A stretch of 64,000 nucleotides of DNA, from contig CABSNU010000010.1 of assembly GCA_902479135.1 (NCBI GenBank), positions 1 to 64,000 of the forward strand. The letters run 5' to 3'. This document shows, piece by piece, positions 1-7,324 of the stretch. A program made the translations under genes and the position numbers. The stretch is from an uncultured Collinsella sp. GTDB lineage: Bacteria; Actinomycetota; Coriobacteriia; Coriobacteriales; Coriobacteriaceae. Under the pieces are notes generated by a model. The model searched no databases. It saw nothing but the letters and a program-made list of their open reading frames with translations, and was not told the DNA's origin. Position 1 is the stretch's first letter. Every line of letters begins with the position of its first letter.

Positions 1-372
1 CCCGACGACGAGTGCGAGGCCGCCCGCGACCTGACCAGGGCGCTCGAGGACGCGACGCCCTCCGAGCACTCCAGCGGGGAGAGCGACCGCAGGGGCGCGA
101 TCACCAAGGCCGGCAACAAGCACCTGAGGAAGGCGCTGGTCGAGGCCGCGTGGCACTACCTGACGTGCTCGGGGCGGCCGAAGGACCTCGCCAAGGGCCA
201 GGCCCCGGACCGGGTCGCCCGCAGGCATGCCGCCAAGGGCGTGCGGAGGCTGGCCGAGAGGCGGGAGGCGCTGCTCGCGCGCGGGGTCCACGGCAGCAAG
301 GCGAACGTGGCCACGGCGCGCGAGCTCGCCTGCTGGGTGTGGGCGGTCGGCCTCATGGCCGAGGAGGCGTAG
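1..372 (+). CDS. IS110-family transposase, C-terminal fragment cut by the window edge
   Basis: Frame 1 is open from the first base to a TAG at 370-372 and gives about 123 residues. It carries the C-terminal signature of IS110/IS116/IS902 transposases (Transposase_20 domain): a TPSEHSSG segment followed by GAITKAGNKHLRKAL and AWHYL. In this family the C-terminal half holds the conserved Ser used in recombination, and the N-terminal half is a RuvC-like DEDD domain, which lies outside the window. The fragment is very GC-rich and Arg/Ala-rich. Known of the family: these enzymes are guided by a bridge or seeker RNA encoded in the element's non-coding end. Whether the full gene is intact cannot be seen. 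Confidence 0.85.
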   Translation, partial: PDDECEAARDLTRALEDATPSEHSSGESDRRGAITKAGNKHLRKALVEAAWHYLTCSGRPKDLAKGQAPDRVARRHAAKGVRRLAERREALLARGVHGSKANVATARELACWVWAVGLMAEEA

Positions 373-626
373 GGGGCCGGTCCCCCGCACATAAGCCGAT
401 CACCCCGGAAGCGGTTCGATCCGAAGCCGTTGAGGCGAACCTCAGGTCCCTTTTCTGCGAGCGCCCAGGGCGCCACACGCGTGCACAGACTGTCGGTTCG
501 ACGAAGAAGCCTCAGCCGTAGCAACGGATTGCCCAGCGAGAGATCGCCACGGGCGGATATTAAACTGCAAAGACGAGCGTCGGTAAGACACGCCGAGGTC
601 GCCGCGGACGGGTTGATATAGGGAGA
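373..626 (+). mobile_element. Non-coding region downstream of the IS110 transposase, probable IS right end
   Basis: About 250 bases follow the transposase stop with no credible gene. Short inverted segments occur, for example GGGGG/CCCCC at 371-385. In the IS1111 subgroup of IS110 elements the guide RNA lies downstream of the transposase, so this stretch could hold such an RNA and the right end. The exact boundary cannot be set from one copy; a change in character near 611-626, just before the hairpin at 627, is my best guess. Confidence 0.4.
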
Positions 627-658
627 GGGCCTGACCCCATATCGTTGGGGCCAGGCCC
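627..658 (+). terminator. Strong GC hairpin, possible terminator
   Basis: GGGCCTGACCCC (627-638) pairs with GGGGCCAGGCCC (647-658) around an 8-base loop. A weak T-rich stretch (GATTTTG) follows on the plus strand. It could end plus-strand transcription from the IS element or mark its end. Confidence 0.55.
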
Positions 659-693
659 GATTTTGCCTCTTGACAATGTCCTGCTCATATTAA

Positions 694-728
694 AAAGGAG
701 CGAGGCACCATGCAGCGCCCGCTCCTTT
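694..728 (-). terminator. Rho-independent terminator of the NUDIX gene
   Basis: AAAGGAGCG (694-702) pairs with CGCTCCTTT (720-728). Read on the minus strand the stem ends in a short T-run, directly after the stop codon of the NUDIX gene. Confidence 0.7.
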
Positions 729-729
729 C

Positions 730-1125
730 TTACTTAAGCCCGAGTTTCTTTTCGAGTTCCCTAACGACTTTAACGTCCGCTGGAAGCCAATCGACATCCC
801 ACAGGTTATTGGTATCGAGCCACTTCATGTCCTCGTGAGCGTGCTCTTTGAACTCCCCCGAAAGGATGTTAGCTTGGTAGCACTGCATCGACAGGTGGAA
901 CGTCTCGTAATCGTGTTCGACCGTGCAAAGATAGTCGAGGTTGCCGATCGTGACCTCGAGCTCTTCTTGAATCTCGCGCACGATTGCCTGCTCGCCGGTC
1001 TCGCCCGGCTCGAGCTTTCCGCCCGGAAACTCCCAGCCGTCTTTAAACTCGCCATAGCCGCGCTGGCAGCTCAGGATTTTCCCATCCTTCTGAATAATCG
1101 CTGCTGCAACATTGATTGATTTCAT
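730..1125 (-). CDS. NUDIX hydrolase, MutT-like (deoxy)nucleoside triphosphate pyrophosphohydrolase
   Basis: 131 residues, the normal size for a MutT-type protein. The NUDIX box runs from about residue 36 (GKLEPGETGEQ, then REIQEEL, then V), matching GX5EX7REUXEEXGU with all metal-binding glutamates present. The preceding WEFPGG is typical of MutT and CTP pyrophosphohydrolase relatives. The likely role is clearing oxidised or non-canonical nucleotides such as 8-oxo-dGTP in the cytoplasm; exact substrate preference cannot be read from sequence. The ATG at 1125 has AGGTGATAAC upstream. The gene stands alone with its own promoter and terminator. Confidence 0.88.
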   Translation of the reverse strand: MKSINVAAAIIQKDGKILSCQRGYGEFKDGWEFPGGKLEPGETGEQAIVREIQEELEVTIGNLDYLCTVEHDYETFHLSMQCYQANILSGEFKEHAHEDMKWLDTNNLWDVDWLPADVKVVRELEKKLGLK

Positions 1126-1158
1126 AACTAGTTATCACCTCTCCAGTTGAGCCCAACC

Positions 1159-1188
1159 AGTATAGGTGATCGACCGCCCGCCATGTCA
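1159..1188 (-). promoter_or_regulatory. Predicted promoter of the NUDIX gene
   Basis: On the minus strand TGACAT (1183-1188) and TATACT (1159-1164) are 18 bases apart, a good sigma-70-type -35/-10 pair 34 bases upstream of the start codon. Confidence 0.5.
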
Positions 1189-1258
1189 CAGTCGCCTAAA
1201 AACCGCCCGCTCGACCAACCCTTGACACCGCTTTACTACCGGCACCCCATCCCCCGCC

Positions 1259-1279
1259 ATCGAGGTCTAATACTTTTCC
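1259..1279. repeat. 21-base copy of the terminal motif of the 4103-4282 palindrome
   Basis: The stretch containing GGTCTAATACTTTTCC is identical over 21 bases to 4100-4120, where it forms one end of a large palindrome. Here no matching inverted arm follows. It lies in the 333-base gap between the NUDIX and DUF4342 genes, which otherwise holds only their promoters. Confidence 0.6.
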
Positions 1280-1312
1280 CACCGCCACCCAAAAACTCAT
1301 CCAACATTAATC

Positions 1313-1340
1313 TTGGCTCAAGAATCGCTTAATCTATAAC
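1313..1340 (+). promoter_or_regulatory. Predicted promoter of the DUF4342 gene
   Basis: TTGGCT (1313-1318) and TATAAC (1335-1340) with a 16-base spacer, about 120 bases upstream of the start. The leader between is GC-rich and may fold. Confidence 0.35.
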
Positions 1341-1458
1341 CTGCACTATAGAGTTCGACCAAGGGCGGGGCGGCGCCGCGCAACGCAGGCCGCCGAACGC
1401 AACGCTCGCGCCCGGGCAGACCACCCGGCGTCGCGCCCATCGAACGAAAGGACAGGTC

Positions 1459-2001
1459 ATGGACGACCTCGAAAAAGTTGAAACCATCCGCACCAAGTGC
1501 AACGTGAGCTACACCGACGCCAAAGCCGCGCTCGACGCCGCCGACGGCAACGTTCTGGACGCCATCATTTGGCTCGAGTCGCAGGGCAAGACCCAGACCA
1601 CGTCGGCGCACGCCGCCACCGAGTCCGAGCCGGTCGATGAGCCCTCGGCCGAGATGGTCGCTGCGCAGGTCGCCTACGAAAAGTCGAGCGAAAAGACCGA
1701 CTTCTCCAAGAAGATGGACAGCGTGTGGGAGTACCTCAAAAAGCTCTTCCGCCTGAGCCTGGAGACCAAGTTTGTCGCCACGCGCCGCGACGCCATCATC
1801 CTCAACATCCCCATCCTGATCCCCATCGTCGCCCTGTTTGCCTGGGGCGCCACGATATGGCTGATGCTGCTTGGCCTGTTCTTTGGCATGCGCTACCGCA
1901 TCGATAGCGACGGCGACGTGCCCGGCAGCATCAACAACCTGATGGACAGCGCTGCCAATGCCGCGGACGACATCAAGCAAAATCTGAACGACGACAAGTA
2001 A
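1459..2001 (+). CDS. DUF4342 domain membrane protein
   Basis: 180 residues. Residues 1-43 resemble a UBA/EF-Ts N-terminal-like helical module (VETIRTKCNVSYTDAKAAL, then ALDAADGNVLDAI). A charged linker follows, and the C-terminal half has the DUF4342 pattern with a hydrophobic hairpin at about 112-145 (AIILNIPILIPIVALFAWGA). Function is unknown; a membrane-associated regulatory role is plausible. The ATG at 1459 has AAAGGA upstream. Only 18 bases separate it from the response regulator, so the three genes up to 4084 probably form one transcript, suggesting a link to that two-component system. Confidence 0.75.
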   Translation: MDDLEKVETIRTKCNVSYTDAKAALDAADGNVLDAIIWLESQGKTQTTSAHAATESEPVDEPSAEMVAAQVAYEKSSEKTDFSKKMDSVWEYLKKLFRLSLETKFVATRRDAIILNIPILIPIVALFAWGATIWLMLLGLFFGMRYRIDSDGDVPGSINNLMDSAANAADDIKQNLNDDK

Positions 2002-2019
2002 TCGCAGACGGGGGCACGT

Positions 2020-2805
2020 ATGGCACGAATCCTGATCGTAGAGGACGAGGAGAAAATCGCCCGCTTTGTGACGCTCGAGCTGGAGCACGAGGGCTACCAG
2101 GTGGAGCACGCCGCCGACGGCCGCACCGCCGTGGACCTGGCACTGGAGCGCGACTACGATCTGATTCTGCTCGATGTACTGCTGCCGCAGCTCAACGGCA
2201 TGGAGGTGCTGCGACGCGTCCGCAAGCACAAGGATGTGCCGGTGATTATGGTCACCGCGCGCGATGCCGTGATGGACAAGGTGGCCGGGCTCGATGCCGG
2301 CGCCGATGACTATCTGACCAAGCCGTTTGCGATTGAGGAGCTGTTTGCACGGATCCGCGTGGCGCTGAAGCGCTCGGAGGCCGCGCGGACGGCTTCGGGC
2401 ATTGGCGACGCCAGCGCCGAGGCTGGCGCAGCGAGCGGCACGGCCGCCGGTATCGCCACAATGCCCCCGGCAACCGACACGGCCCAGACCGCTGCCACGC
2501 CCTCCCCCGCCACACTCGCCGTTGGCTCGGTCGCGCTCGATCCCGACCGCCGCGAAGTCACGGTCGGCGGCTCGCCCATCGCGCTCACGGCCCGCGAGTT
2601 CGACGTCCTCGCCCTGCTTATGACGCATGCCGAAACCGTGCTCACACGCGAGCGCATCGCGCACGAGGCGCTGGGCTACGAATACGTGGGCGACACCAAC
2701 AACGTCGACGTGCACATCGCGCATCTGCGCGCCAAAATCGAAGACGCCGGTGGCGCCCGCATCATCCAGACCGTGCGCGGGGTGGGCTATGTCTGCCGCG
2801 CGTAA
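2020..2805 (+). CDS. OmpR/PhoB-family response regulator
   Basis: 261 residues: a receiver domain at 1-120 with acidic residues EDEE near the start, phosphoacceptor Asp52 in LLDVLLP, and the Lys of the TKPF loop; then a winged-helix DNA-binding domain from about 170 to the end (LTAREFDVLALL, RGVGYVCRA). The two are joined by an unusually long Ala/Gly/Thr-rich linker (about 128-165), longer than the 10-15 residues usual in PhoB proteins. It overlaps the downstream kinase gene by 17 bases, so the two are translationally coupled and almost certainly partners. Stimulus and target genes are not evident. Confidence 0.93.
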   Translation: MARILIVEDEEKIARFVTLELEHEGYQVEHAADGRTAVDLALERDYDLILLDVLLPQLNGMEVLRRVRKHKDVPVIMVTARDAVMDKVAGLDAGADDYLTKPFAIEELFARIRVALKRSEAARTASGIGDASAEAGAASGTAAGIATMPPATDTAQTAATPSPATLAVGSVALDPDRREVTVGGSPIALTAREFDVLALLMTHAETVLTRERIAHEALGYEYVGDTNNVDVHIAHLRAKIEDAGGARIIQTVRGVGYVCRA

Positions 2806-4084
2806 CGCCGAGGCCAAGCGCGTCACCTCCATCGCCCGTGCCATCAACTGGAGCTATATGTGGCGCCGTCTGATGAGCTACGTCTGGCTCGATCTGCTGC
2901 TGATGGTGATTGCGGCGGCGATCCTCGTCTATGGATACAACCAGACGCTGCCCGACAGCGCGTTTACCGCAGGCTGGATTCCCGGCGCCACCGTTCGCGG
3001 CATGTCGCTGACGCCCGCGCGCGGCTGGGACCTGACAACGCTCACCTATACCGTCGAGCTTGCGCGCACCACCAAGACCTTCCCCCTCGCACAGGACCTC
3101 GTCACGCTATGGCCTCTCTACCTTGTCGTTGTGGGTTGGCAGGTCATCAGCGTGCTCAACATGCTCGGCGGTGCCCGCCGCGTACGCCGCACCATGGCGC
3201 CGCTCAACGACCTAGCCTTGCGCGTGGACGAACTAGGCCGCATGCAGCTCGCCGGCGGCAAGATGGAAACACTGGAGCAGGCCATCGAGCGCGCAAGCGT
3301 CGACTCGCCGAGCGTCACCACCGGCGACGCCGACCTGGCAAGCATCGAGGTCGCGCTCAACCGCCTGCTGCGCCAGATGCAAGAGGCCAAGCTGCAGCAG
3401 ATGCGCTTTGTCAACGATGCAAGCCACGAGCTGCGCACGCCCATCGCGGTAATTCAGGGCTACGTAAACATGCTCGACCGCTGGGGCAAAGACGACCCGG
3501 ACGTGCTGGCGGAATCCATCGCGTCCCTCAAGGCCGAAAGCGAGCACATGCAAGAGCTCGTGGAGCAGCTGCTGTTTTTGGCACGCGGCGATGCCGGGCG
3601 CACGGTCCTGCGGCGCGCGAATACCAACCTGGCTGCACTGGTCGGCGAGGTATGCGAGGAATCGCAGATGATCGATACCGAGCACACGTATCGACTGGCC
3701 TTTGACGCTGCGCTTGTCAGCGACCCGCGCTGCGACGCGCCCGTCGACGTGGCGCTCGTGAAGCAGGCCCTGCGCGTAATCGTGCAGAATGCCGCCAAGT
3801 ATTCGGACGCGGGCACGCCCATCACGTTTGGCGTGGCGCCGGATGCGGGCGCGGGCACGATCGACATAAACGTTGAGGACGAGGGCATCGGCATGAACCA
3901 GGAATCCGCAGCCCACGCGTTCGAGCGGTTCTACCGCGCCGACAACGCACGCGATGCCGGCGCGCAGGGCTCGGGTCTGGGGCTTGCCATTGCCAAGTGG
4001 ATCGTCGATAGCCATGGCGGCGTCATTGGCGTGACCTCAGTCGAGGGCGTCGGCAGCCGCTTTACGATTCGCCTGCCACGGTAG
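2789..4084 (+). CDS. Sensor histidine kinase, partner of the upstream response regulator
   Basis: 431 residues from the ATG at 2789, inside the end of the regulator gene; upstream in-frame starts lie deep within that gene and are unlikely. Two membrane segments (about residues 30-48 and 108-130) bracket a roughly 60-residue extracytoplasmic region. A HAMP-like linker follows, then the H-box SHELRTP with His213, the N-box QNAAKYSD, and G-boxes DEGIGM and GSGLGLAIAKWI. This is a standard class I kinase, autophosphorylating on His213 and passing phosphate to Asp52 of the regulator. The short sensor region gives no ligand hint. Confidence 0.92.
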   Translation: MSAARNAEAKRVTSIARAINWSYMWRRLMSYVWLDLLLMVIAAAILVYGYNQTLPDSAFTAGWIPGATVRGMSLTPARGWDLTTLTYTVELARTTKTFPLAQDLVTLWPLYLVVVGWQVISVLNMLGGARRVRRTMAPLNDLALRVDELGRMQLAGGKMETLEQAIERASVDSPSVTTGDADLASIEVALNRLLRQMQEAKLQQMRFVNDASHELRTPIAVIQGYVNMLDRWGKDDPDVLAESIASLKAESEHMQELVEQLLFLARGDAGRTVLRRANTNLAALVGEVCEESQMIDTEHTYRLAFDAALVSDPRCDAPVDVALVKQALRVIVQNAAKYSDAGTPITFGVAPDAGAGTIDINVEDEGIGMNQESAAHAFERFYRADNARDAGAQGSGLGLAIAKWIVDSHGGVIGVTSVEGVGSRFTIRLPR

Positions 4085-4099
4085 GAAGCCCCCTCGTGA

Positions 4100-4284
4100 A
4101 TCGAGGTCTAATACTTTTCCGCGAAGTGAACGTCTGTTTTTGGACCCCTGAAGCATCCACATTTTTCGTCGGTAAAATCACAGGATTCTAGTATCGAAAC
4201 CGCAGGAAACGATGTCCTTAAAGTGTCGATGCTTCGGGGGTCCGATTTGTCTCGTTCACTTCTCGGAAAAGTATTAGACTTCGG
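4100..4284. repeat. About 180-bp near-perfect palindromic element
   Basis: GAGGTCTAATACTTTTCCGC at 4103 is matched in inverted orientation at 4263-4282 (GGAAAAGTATTAGACTTC). A second arm (GGACCCCTGAAGCATC at about 4142-4157) pairs with GATGCTTCGGGGGTCC near 4228-4243. The centre (about 4165-4220) is not palindromic. The ends and size are MITE-like; no open frame is inside. It lies after the histidine kinase gene and before the convergent VOC gene. The end motif recurs at 1259-1279. Confidence 0.75.
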
Positions 4285-4319
4285 TTTTTTGACCGTTGCA
4301 AAAGTCGACCCCTCGGCAT

Positions 4320-4356
4320 AAATAAAGGGATAAGGCCATGCGACCCTATCCCTATT
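4320..4356 (-). terminator. Terminator of the IIB-VOC operon
   Basis: AAATAAAGGGATAAGG pairs with CCCTATCCCTATTT around GCCATGCGA. Read on the minus strand a T-rich tail follows the stem, 24 bases after the VOC stop codon. Confidence 0.6.
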
Positions 4357-4379
4357 TGCTAGCTATAGCAGCTTGTACG

Positions 4380-4754
4380 CTACTCGCGGCACAGGTGCAC
4401 GGCGAAGCCGGCAAACTCGCGCTTAAAGTATACGAGCTTGGTGCCGCCGTCGGGCAGCAGCACGCGCGACTCCTCGTTAACCTCGAGCCCGCGCTCGGCA
4501 AACCACTTCTCGGCCGCATCGATGTCGTTGACGGCAAAGCCAATGTGGCCCTTGGCGCCACGACCGTTCTGCTTCATGATCTCGACCAGCGAATCGTTAA
4601 AGTACGAAACGGGGGTCTCGATGACGGGCAGACCCATCATCGTCGAGAACAGCTCCGCGATCTCCAAGGCGTCTGCCGGGTCGGTGGCGTTAATGCCCAC
4701 ATGGGCAACGCGCATGCCAAAGAGCTCGACCGGGTTGGCGTTCTGCTCACTCAT
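4380..4754 (-). CDS. VOC/glyoxalase superfamily protein
   Basis: 124 residues with the two beta-alpha-beta-beta-beta halves of a VOC fold: RVAHVGINATDP at 15-26 and KGHIGFAVNDIDAAEKWF at about 67-84. The histidines at these two places are the usual metal ligands; candidate partners are Glu58 and a C-terminal acidic residue. The substrate is unknown: the family spans glyoxalases, epimerases, dioxygenases and resistance proteins. It follows the PTS IIB gene by 11 bases on the same strand, which suggests a role in sugar or sugar-acid metabolism. No strong SD is seen; Met14 is an alternative start. Confidence 0.7.
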   Translation of the reverse strand: MSEQNANPVELFGMRVAHVGINATDPADALEIAELFSTMMGLPVIETPVSYFNDSLVEIMKQNGRGAKGHIGFAVNDIDAAEKWFAERGLEVNEESRVLLPDGGTKLVYFKREFAGFAVHLCRE

Positions 4755-4765
4755 ACAGGCAGCGC

Positions 4766-5053
4766 CTACTGAGCCATGACGTCGAGGACGGCCTTCTCGG
4801 CAGCGACGCGGTTCATGCCGGTCATGAAGGGCACGCCGCTCACGTACGGGCAGGTGAGGCCCTCGGGGGCAACGGTGGTGGCGATCAGCAGGTCAGCGCC
4901 CTCGTCGCAGTAATCCTTGGCCTCGGAGATGGCGCACTGCACGATCTCGTACTTGCCGGCATAACCGTTGGCGTCGAGCAGGGTAGCGACCTTCTGGGCA
5001 ACGAGCGTGGAAGTAGCAGCGCCAGCACCGCAAGCCAAAACGATCTTCTTCAT
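4766..5053 (-). CDS. Galactitol-type PTS IIB component, without IIA or IIC
   Basis: 95 residues with the IIB P-loop ACGAGAATSTLVAQKV; Cys8 would carry the phosphate. It has the size and pattern of GatB-like (PTS_IIB_2) proteins, which take phosphate from IIA and pass it to sugar on IIC. No IIA or IIC lies nearby; its only operon partner is the VOC gene. It may serve a distant permease or act in regulation. SD GGGAG precedes the ATG. Upstream at 5078-5088 is an 11-mer also found in the cstA promoter. Confidence 0.85.
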   Translation of the reverse strand: MKKIVLACGAGAATSTLVAQKVATLLDANGYAGKYEIVQCAISEAKDYCDEGADLLIATTVAPEGLTCPYVSGVPFMTGMNRVAAEKAVLDVMAQ

Positions 5054-5216
5054 AGGTAATGTCTCCCTTCATGGTTTACTTTAGGTAAGTGTACCGCAGC
5101 GAGCGATGTCACTCGGCCTCGATGAGCTTTTATGCCAGTTTGCTTGCGCGCTGCGTATAATACATCCAGTACGTGTTGTCATACCGCTCGCTTTATGAGC
5201 GACTAAGGACCCTAAT

Positions 5217-5840
5217 ATGCCCGATTCCCGCACCCTCTGGACCGCCGTCGTCATTATCTGTATCGCCGTGTCGGTATTTTTTAGCGTCAAAAAACGCACC
5301 ACATTTAAGCGCCTGCAACAGCTTATGGCCGCCAAGCAGTGGGACGAGTTCGATCGCCTGCTCGACGCCAAACTCACCAGCATGCTGTACCCGCGCTATA
5401 ACCGCGACTACCTGCGCCTGAACTCATATCTGCTGCGCGAGGACCACAAGCGCGCCGACGAGATGTTCGATTTGCTGTTGGGGCTCAACCTGCCCAAGAT
5501 GCAGCGCGTCGACCTGGTGATCAAGGCTTTTAACTACTACGTTGGCCAGGAGGACCGCAAAAAGTCCAAGGAGCTGCTGCACGAAATCAAGGGTTTTGAG
5601 GGCGGCCAGGCCGAGGCAGTCGCACACGAATGCCAGCTGATGTACGACACGATGATCCTCAAGCGCCACAACGACATTCCCGAGCTGGAGCGCATGCTCG
5701 AGGAGGCCGGCGACGATAAGGTTAAGAGTTGCCGCTTGGAGTACCTGTTGGCCCTGCAGTACAAGAACAAGGGCGACGAAGCCAAGTTCCAGGAGTTCCT
5801 GAAGAAGTCGGGGCAACACTCGATGGCCGTCAACGCGTAA
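5217..5840 (+). CDS. Membrane-anchored helical-repeat protein of unknown function
   Basis: 207 residues. One N-terminal membrane helix (about 7-23, LWTAVVIICIAVSVFF) is followed by a positively charged KKRTTFKR, so the rest is cytosolic. The remainder is a set of amphipathic helix pairs resembling degenerate TPRs (for example DEFDRLLDAKL, ADEMFDLLLGLN, YLLALQYKNKGDEAKFQEFL). No catalytic motif is visible. A TATAAT at 5156-5161 is a likely -10 box, and AAGGACC precedes the ATG. I do not recognise a named family. Confidence 0.7.
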   Translation: MPDSRTLWTAVVIICIAVSVFFSVKKRTTFKRLQQLMAAKQWDEFDRLLDAKLTSMLYPRYNRDYLRLNSYLLREDHKRADEMFDLLLGLNLPKMQRVDLVIKAFNYYVGQEDRKKSKELLHEIKGFEGGQAEAVAHECQLMYDTMILKRHNDIPELERMLEEAGDDKVKSCRLEYLLALQYKNKGDEAKFQEFLKKSGQHSMAVNA

Positions 5841-5871
5841 CGGACGGCTTGTGTTAGACTTCTAGTCTCAC

Positions 5872-5956
5872 GGGGGCGTGGCGGAATTGGCATACGCAGG
5901 AGACTTAAAATCTCTCGCCGCAAGGATTGTGGGTTCGAGTCCCACCGCCCCTACCA
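5872..5956 (+). tRNA. tRNA-Leu (anticodon UAA)
   Basis: Acceptor GGGGGCG (5872-5878) pairs with CGCCCCT (5946-5952), discriminator A, encoded CCA at 5954-5956. The anticodon loop is CTTAAAA with TAA, there is a long variable arm as expected for Leu, and the T-arm is GTGGGTTCGAGTCCCAC. The first pair is G-U. Its 3' end is partly duplicated downstream. Confidence 0.93.
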
Positions 5957-5967
5957 TATGGAGCTTT

Positions 5968-6006
5968 CGAGCCCGTGTCCCCAAGGGATGCGGGCTCGTT
6001 TCTTTT
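5968..6006 (+). terminator. Terminator after tRNA-Leu
   Basis: CGAGCCCG (5968-5975) pairs with CGGGCTCG (5991-5998), followed by TTTCTTTT. A diverged second copy of the same terminator lies near 6164-6203, inside the tandem duplication. Confidence 0.75.
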
Positions 6007-6220
6007 GGATGCCGGTGGGGCTCGAACCCGCGAGGGGGCGAGCGTCAAGCGGACGCGCAGCGTCCGCAGCGAGCCGGCGAGGGCGCCGGCAGGCGGCCGA
6101 AGCCGGTGCGTATTTGCGCAGCAAATACGCGGACGTCCCACCGCCCCTACCATGTGATTGCTTGCGAGCTCGTCTCCCTTTGGGATGCGGGCTCGTTTCT
6201 TTTGGACGCCGGTGGGGCTC
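6007..6220. repeat. tRNA-Leu tail duplication with inverted T-arm and GC-rich hairpins
   Basis: The last 19 bases around the tRNA 3' end (5939-5957) recur exactly at 6135-6153. The following terminator region (5985-6023) recurs at 6182-6220 with one mismatch, so the period is about 196 bases. Between the copies, 6012-6028 (GGTGGGGCTCGAACCCG) is an inverted T-arm, followed by GC-rich short palindromes. The second unit stops abruptly at 6220 where another palindrome begins. No gene is present. Confidence 0.8.
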
Positions 6221-6291
6221 TAAGTTGCGGTGGGATAGTTCCTGTTTTGGCAGCTTACCAGCCCATTTAGGAACTATTCCACCGCAACTTA
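6221..6291. repeat. 22-bp inverted repeat with a 27-base loop
   Basis: TAAGTTGCGGTGGGATAGTT (starting 6221, ending CC at 6242) pairs with 6270-6291 with a single G-T mismatch. It begins exactly where the second tRNA-tail unit is truncated and ends 11 bases from the ppx stop codon. It could fold in the 3' end of the ppx transcript, but no T-run follows on either side. Confidence 0.75.
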
Positions 6292-6302
6292 TGGGGGAAT
6301 GG

Positions 6303-7304
6303 TTACAGGGTGCTGAGAGCGGGGGTCCAGGCGATGGTGGGGGTCGCACCGTCGAGAACCTCGTTGATGGTGGCGGCCATGCCGGCGAGTAGGCTGTTCT
6401 CGCTTACAGTGAGCGTCTTGTAGCCGCCGGCTCGCATGAGCTCGTGGATCACCACGGCGCCCGCCAAGATCACGCCCGCGCGTTTGGGCTGTACACCCGG
6501 TAGAGCGGCGATGCCGTCCGCATCCAACACAGACATGCGCTCGATAGCGGCCGAAACCTGATCCAGCGAAAGCTCGCGCAGGTGCACAAAGCTCGAATCG
6601 TACGGTTCCAGCTTATGAACGAGCGCCACGAGCGTGGTGACGGTGCCGCCCACGGCGACCAGGCGTTCGGCGCGCTCAAAGTCGCTGGGCAGGCCTTCAA
6701 AATAGGCGGCGAACTGCTCACCTGCCCACGCGGCAGCGGCAGCAAGCTCGCCGTCCGCAGGCGGCAGCGCCGAGAAGAACCGCTCCGTCACGCGGCGACA
6801 ACCGATGTCCAGCGAACGCGTGCCCTCCAGCGCAAAGACCCCACGCTCCGGCGCATAGACGCCCGTCGCGAGCTCCGTGGATCCGCCGCCCGAATCGGCA
6901 ACAATGATGCGCTCGCCAGCAAAGTCGTGCGCCACGCCAAAAAACGTCAGGCGTGCCTCGACCTCGCCCGGAATCACCTGTGGCTCAAGCCCCAGATCGC
7001 GCAGGCCGTCCAGCAGCAGCGCGGCATTGGACGCATCGCGCGCGGCGCTCGTGCATGTGGTGCAGATGCACGCGGCCCCAAAGGCACGTGCCTCGTCCAC
7101 AAACATGCGGCATGCGGCGAGCACGCGCTCAACGGCCGCCTCGCAAAAGCGGCCCGTCGCGTCCACGCCCTCGCCCAAGTCGGTGATCTCGGTATGCTTG
7201 GACGATTCCACGATCGCCCCGGCTTCGACCTGGGCCAACACCAGTCGCGACGACACCGTTCCCAGGTCGATCGCGGCTACCTTATAGCGTTTGCAATCTG
7301 CCAT
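6303..7304 (-). CDS. ppx: Ppx/GppA-family exopolyphosphatase
   Basis: 333 residues, matching the short actinobacterial Ppx/GppA form that lacks the C-terminal HD domain. The ASKHA-fold motifs are present: AAIDLGTVSSRLV at 10-22, the phosphate-binding VADSGGGSTELATG at about 140-153, and VAVGGTVTTLVAL at about 219-231. It hydrolyses polyphosphate and/or pppGpp. The start is supported by AGGGGAG upstream. It follows divIC by 20 bases on the same strand; eno-divIC-ppx is a conserved actinobacterial order, in which a DUF501 gene often sits between the last two but is missing here. Confidence 0.9.
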   Translation of the reverse strand: MADCKRYKVAAIDLGTVSSRLVLAQVEAGAIVESSKHTEITDLGEGVDATGRFCEAAVERVLAACRMFVDEARAFGAACICTTCTSAARDASNAALLLDGLRDLGLEPQVIPGEVEARLTFFGVAHDFAGERIIVADSGGGSTELATGVYAPERGVFALEGTRSLDIGCRRVTERFFSALPPADGELAAAAAWAGEQFAAYFEGLPSDFERAERLVAVGGTVTTLVALVHKLEPYDSSFVHLRELSLDQVSAAIERMSVLDADGIAALPGVQPKRAGVILAGAVVIHELMRAGGYKTLTVSENSLLAGMAATINEVLDGATPTIAWTPALSTL

Positions 7305-7324
7305 TGCGGGCTCCCCTCTGGGCG

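Noticed and set aside
5939..6220. Integrated prophage or genomic island at tRNA-Leu
   Set aside because: The repeats are 196 bases apart with no integrase or cargo between them.
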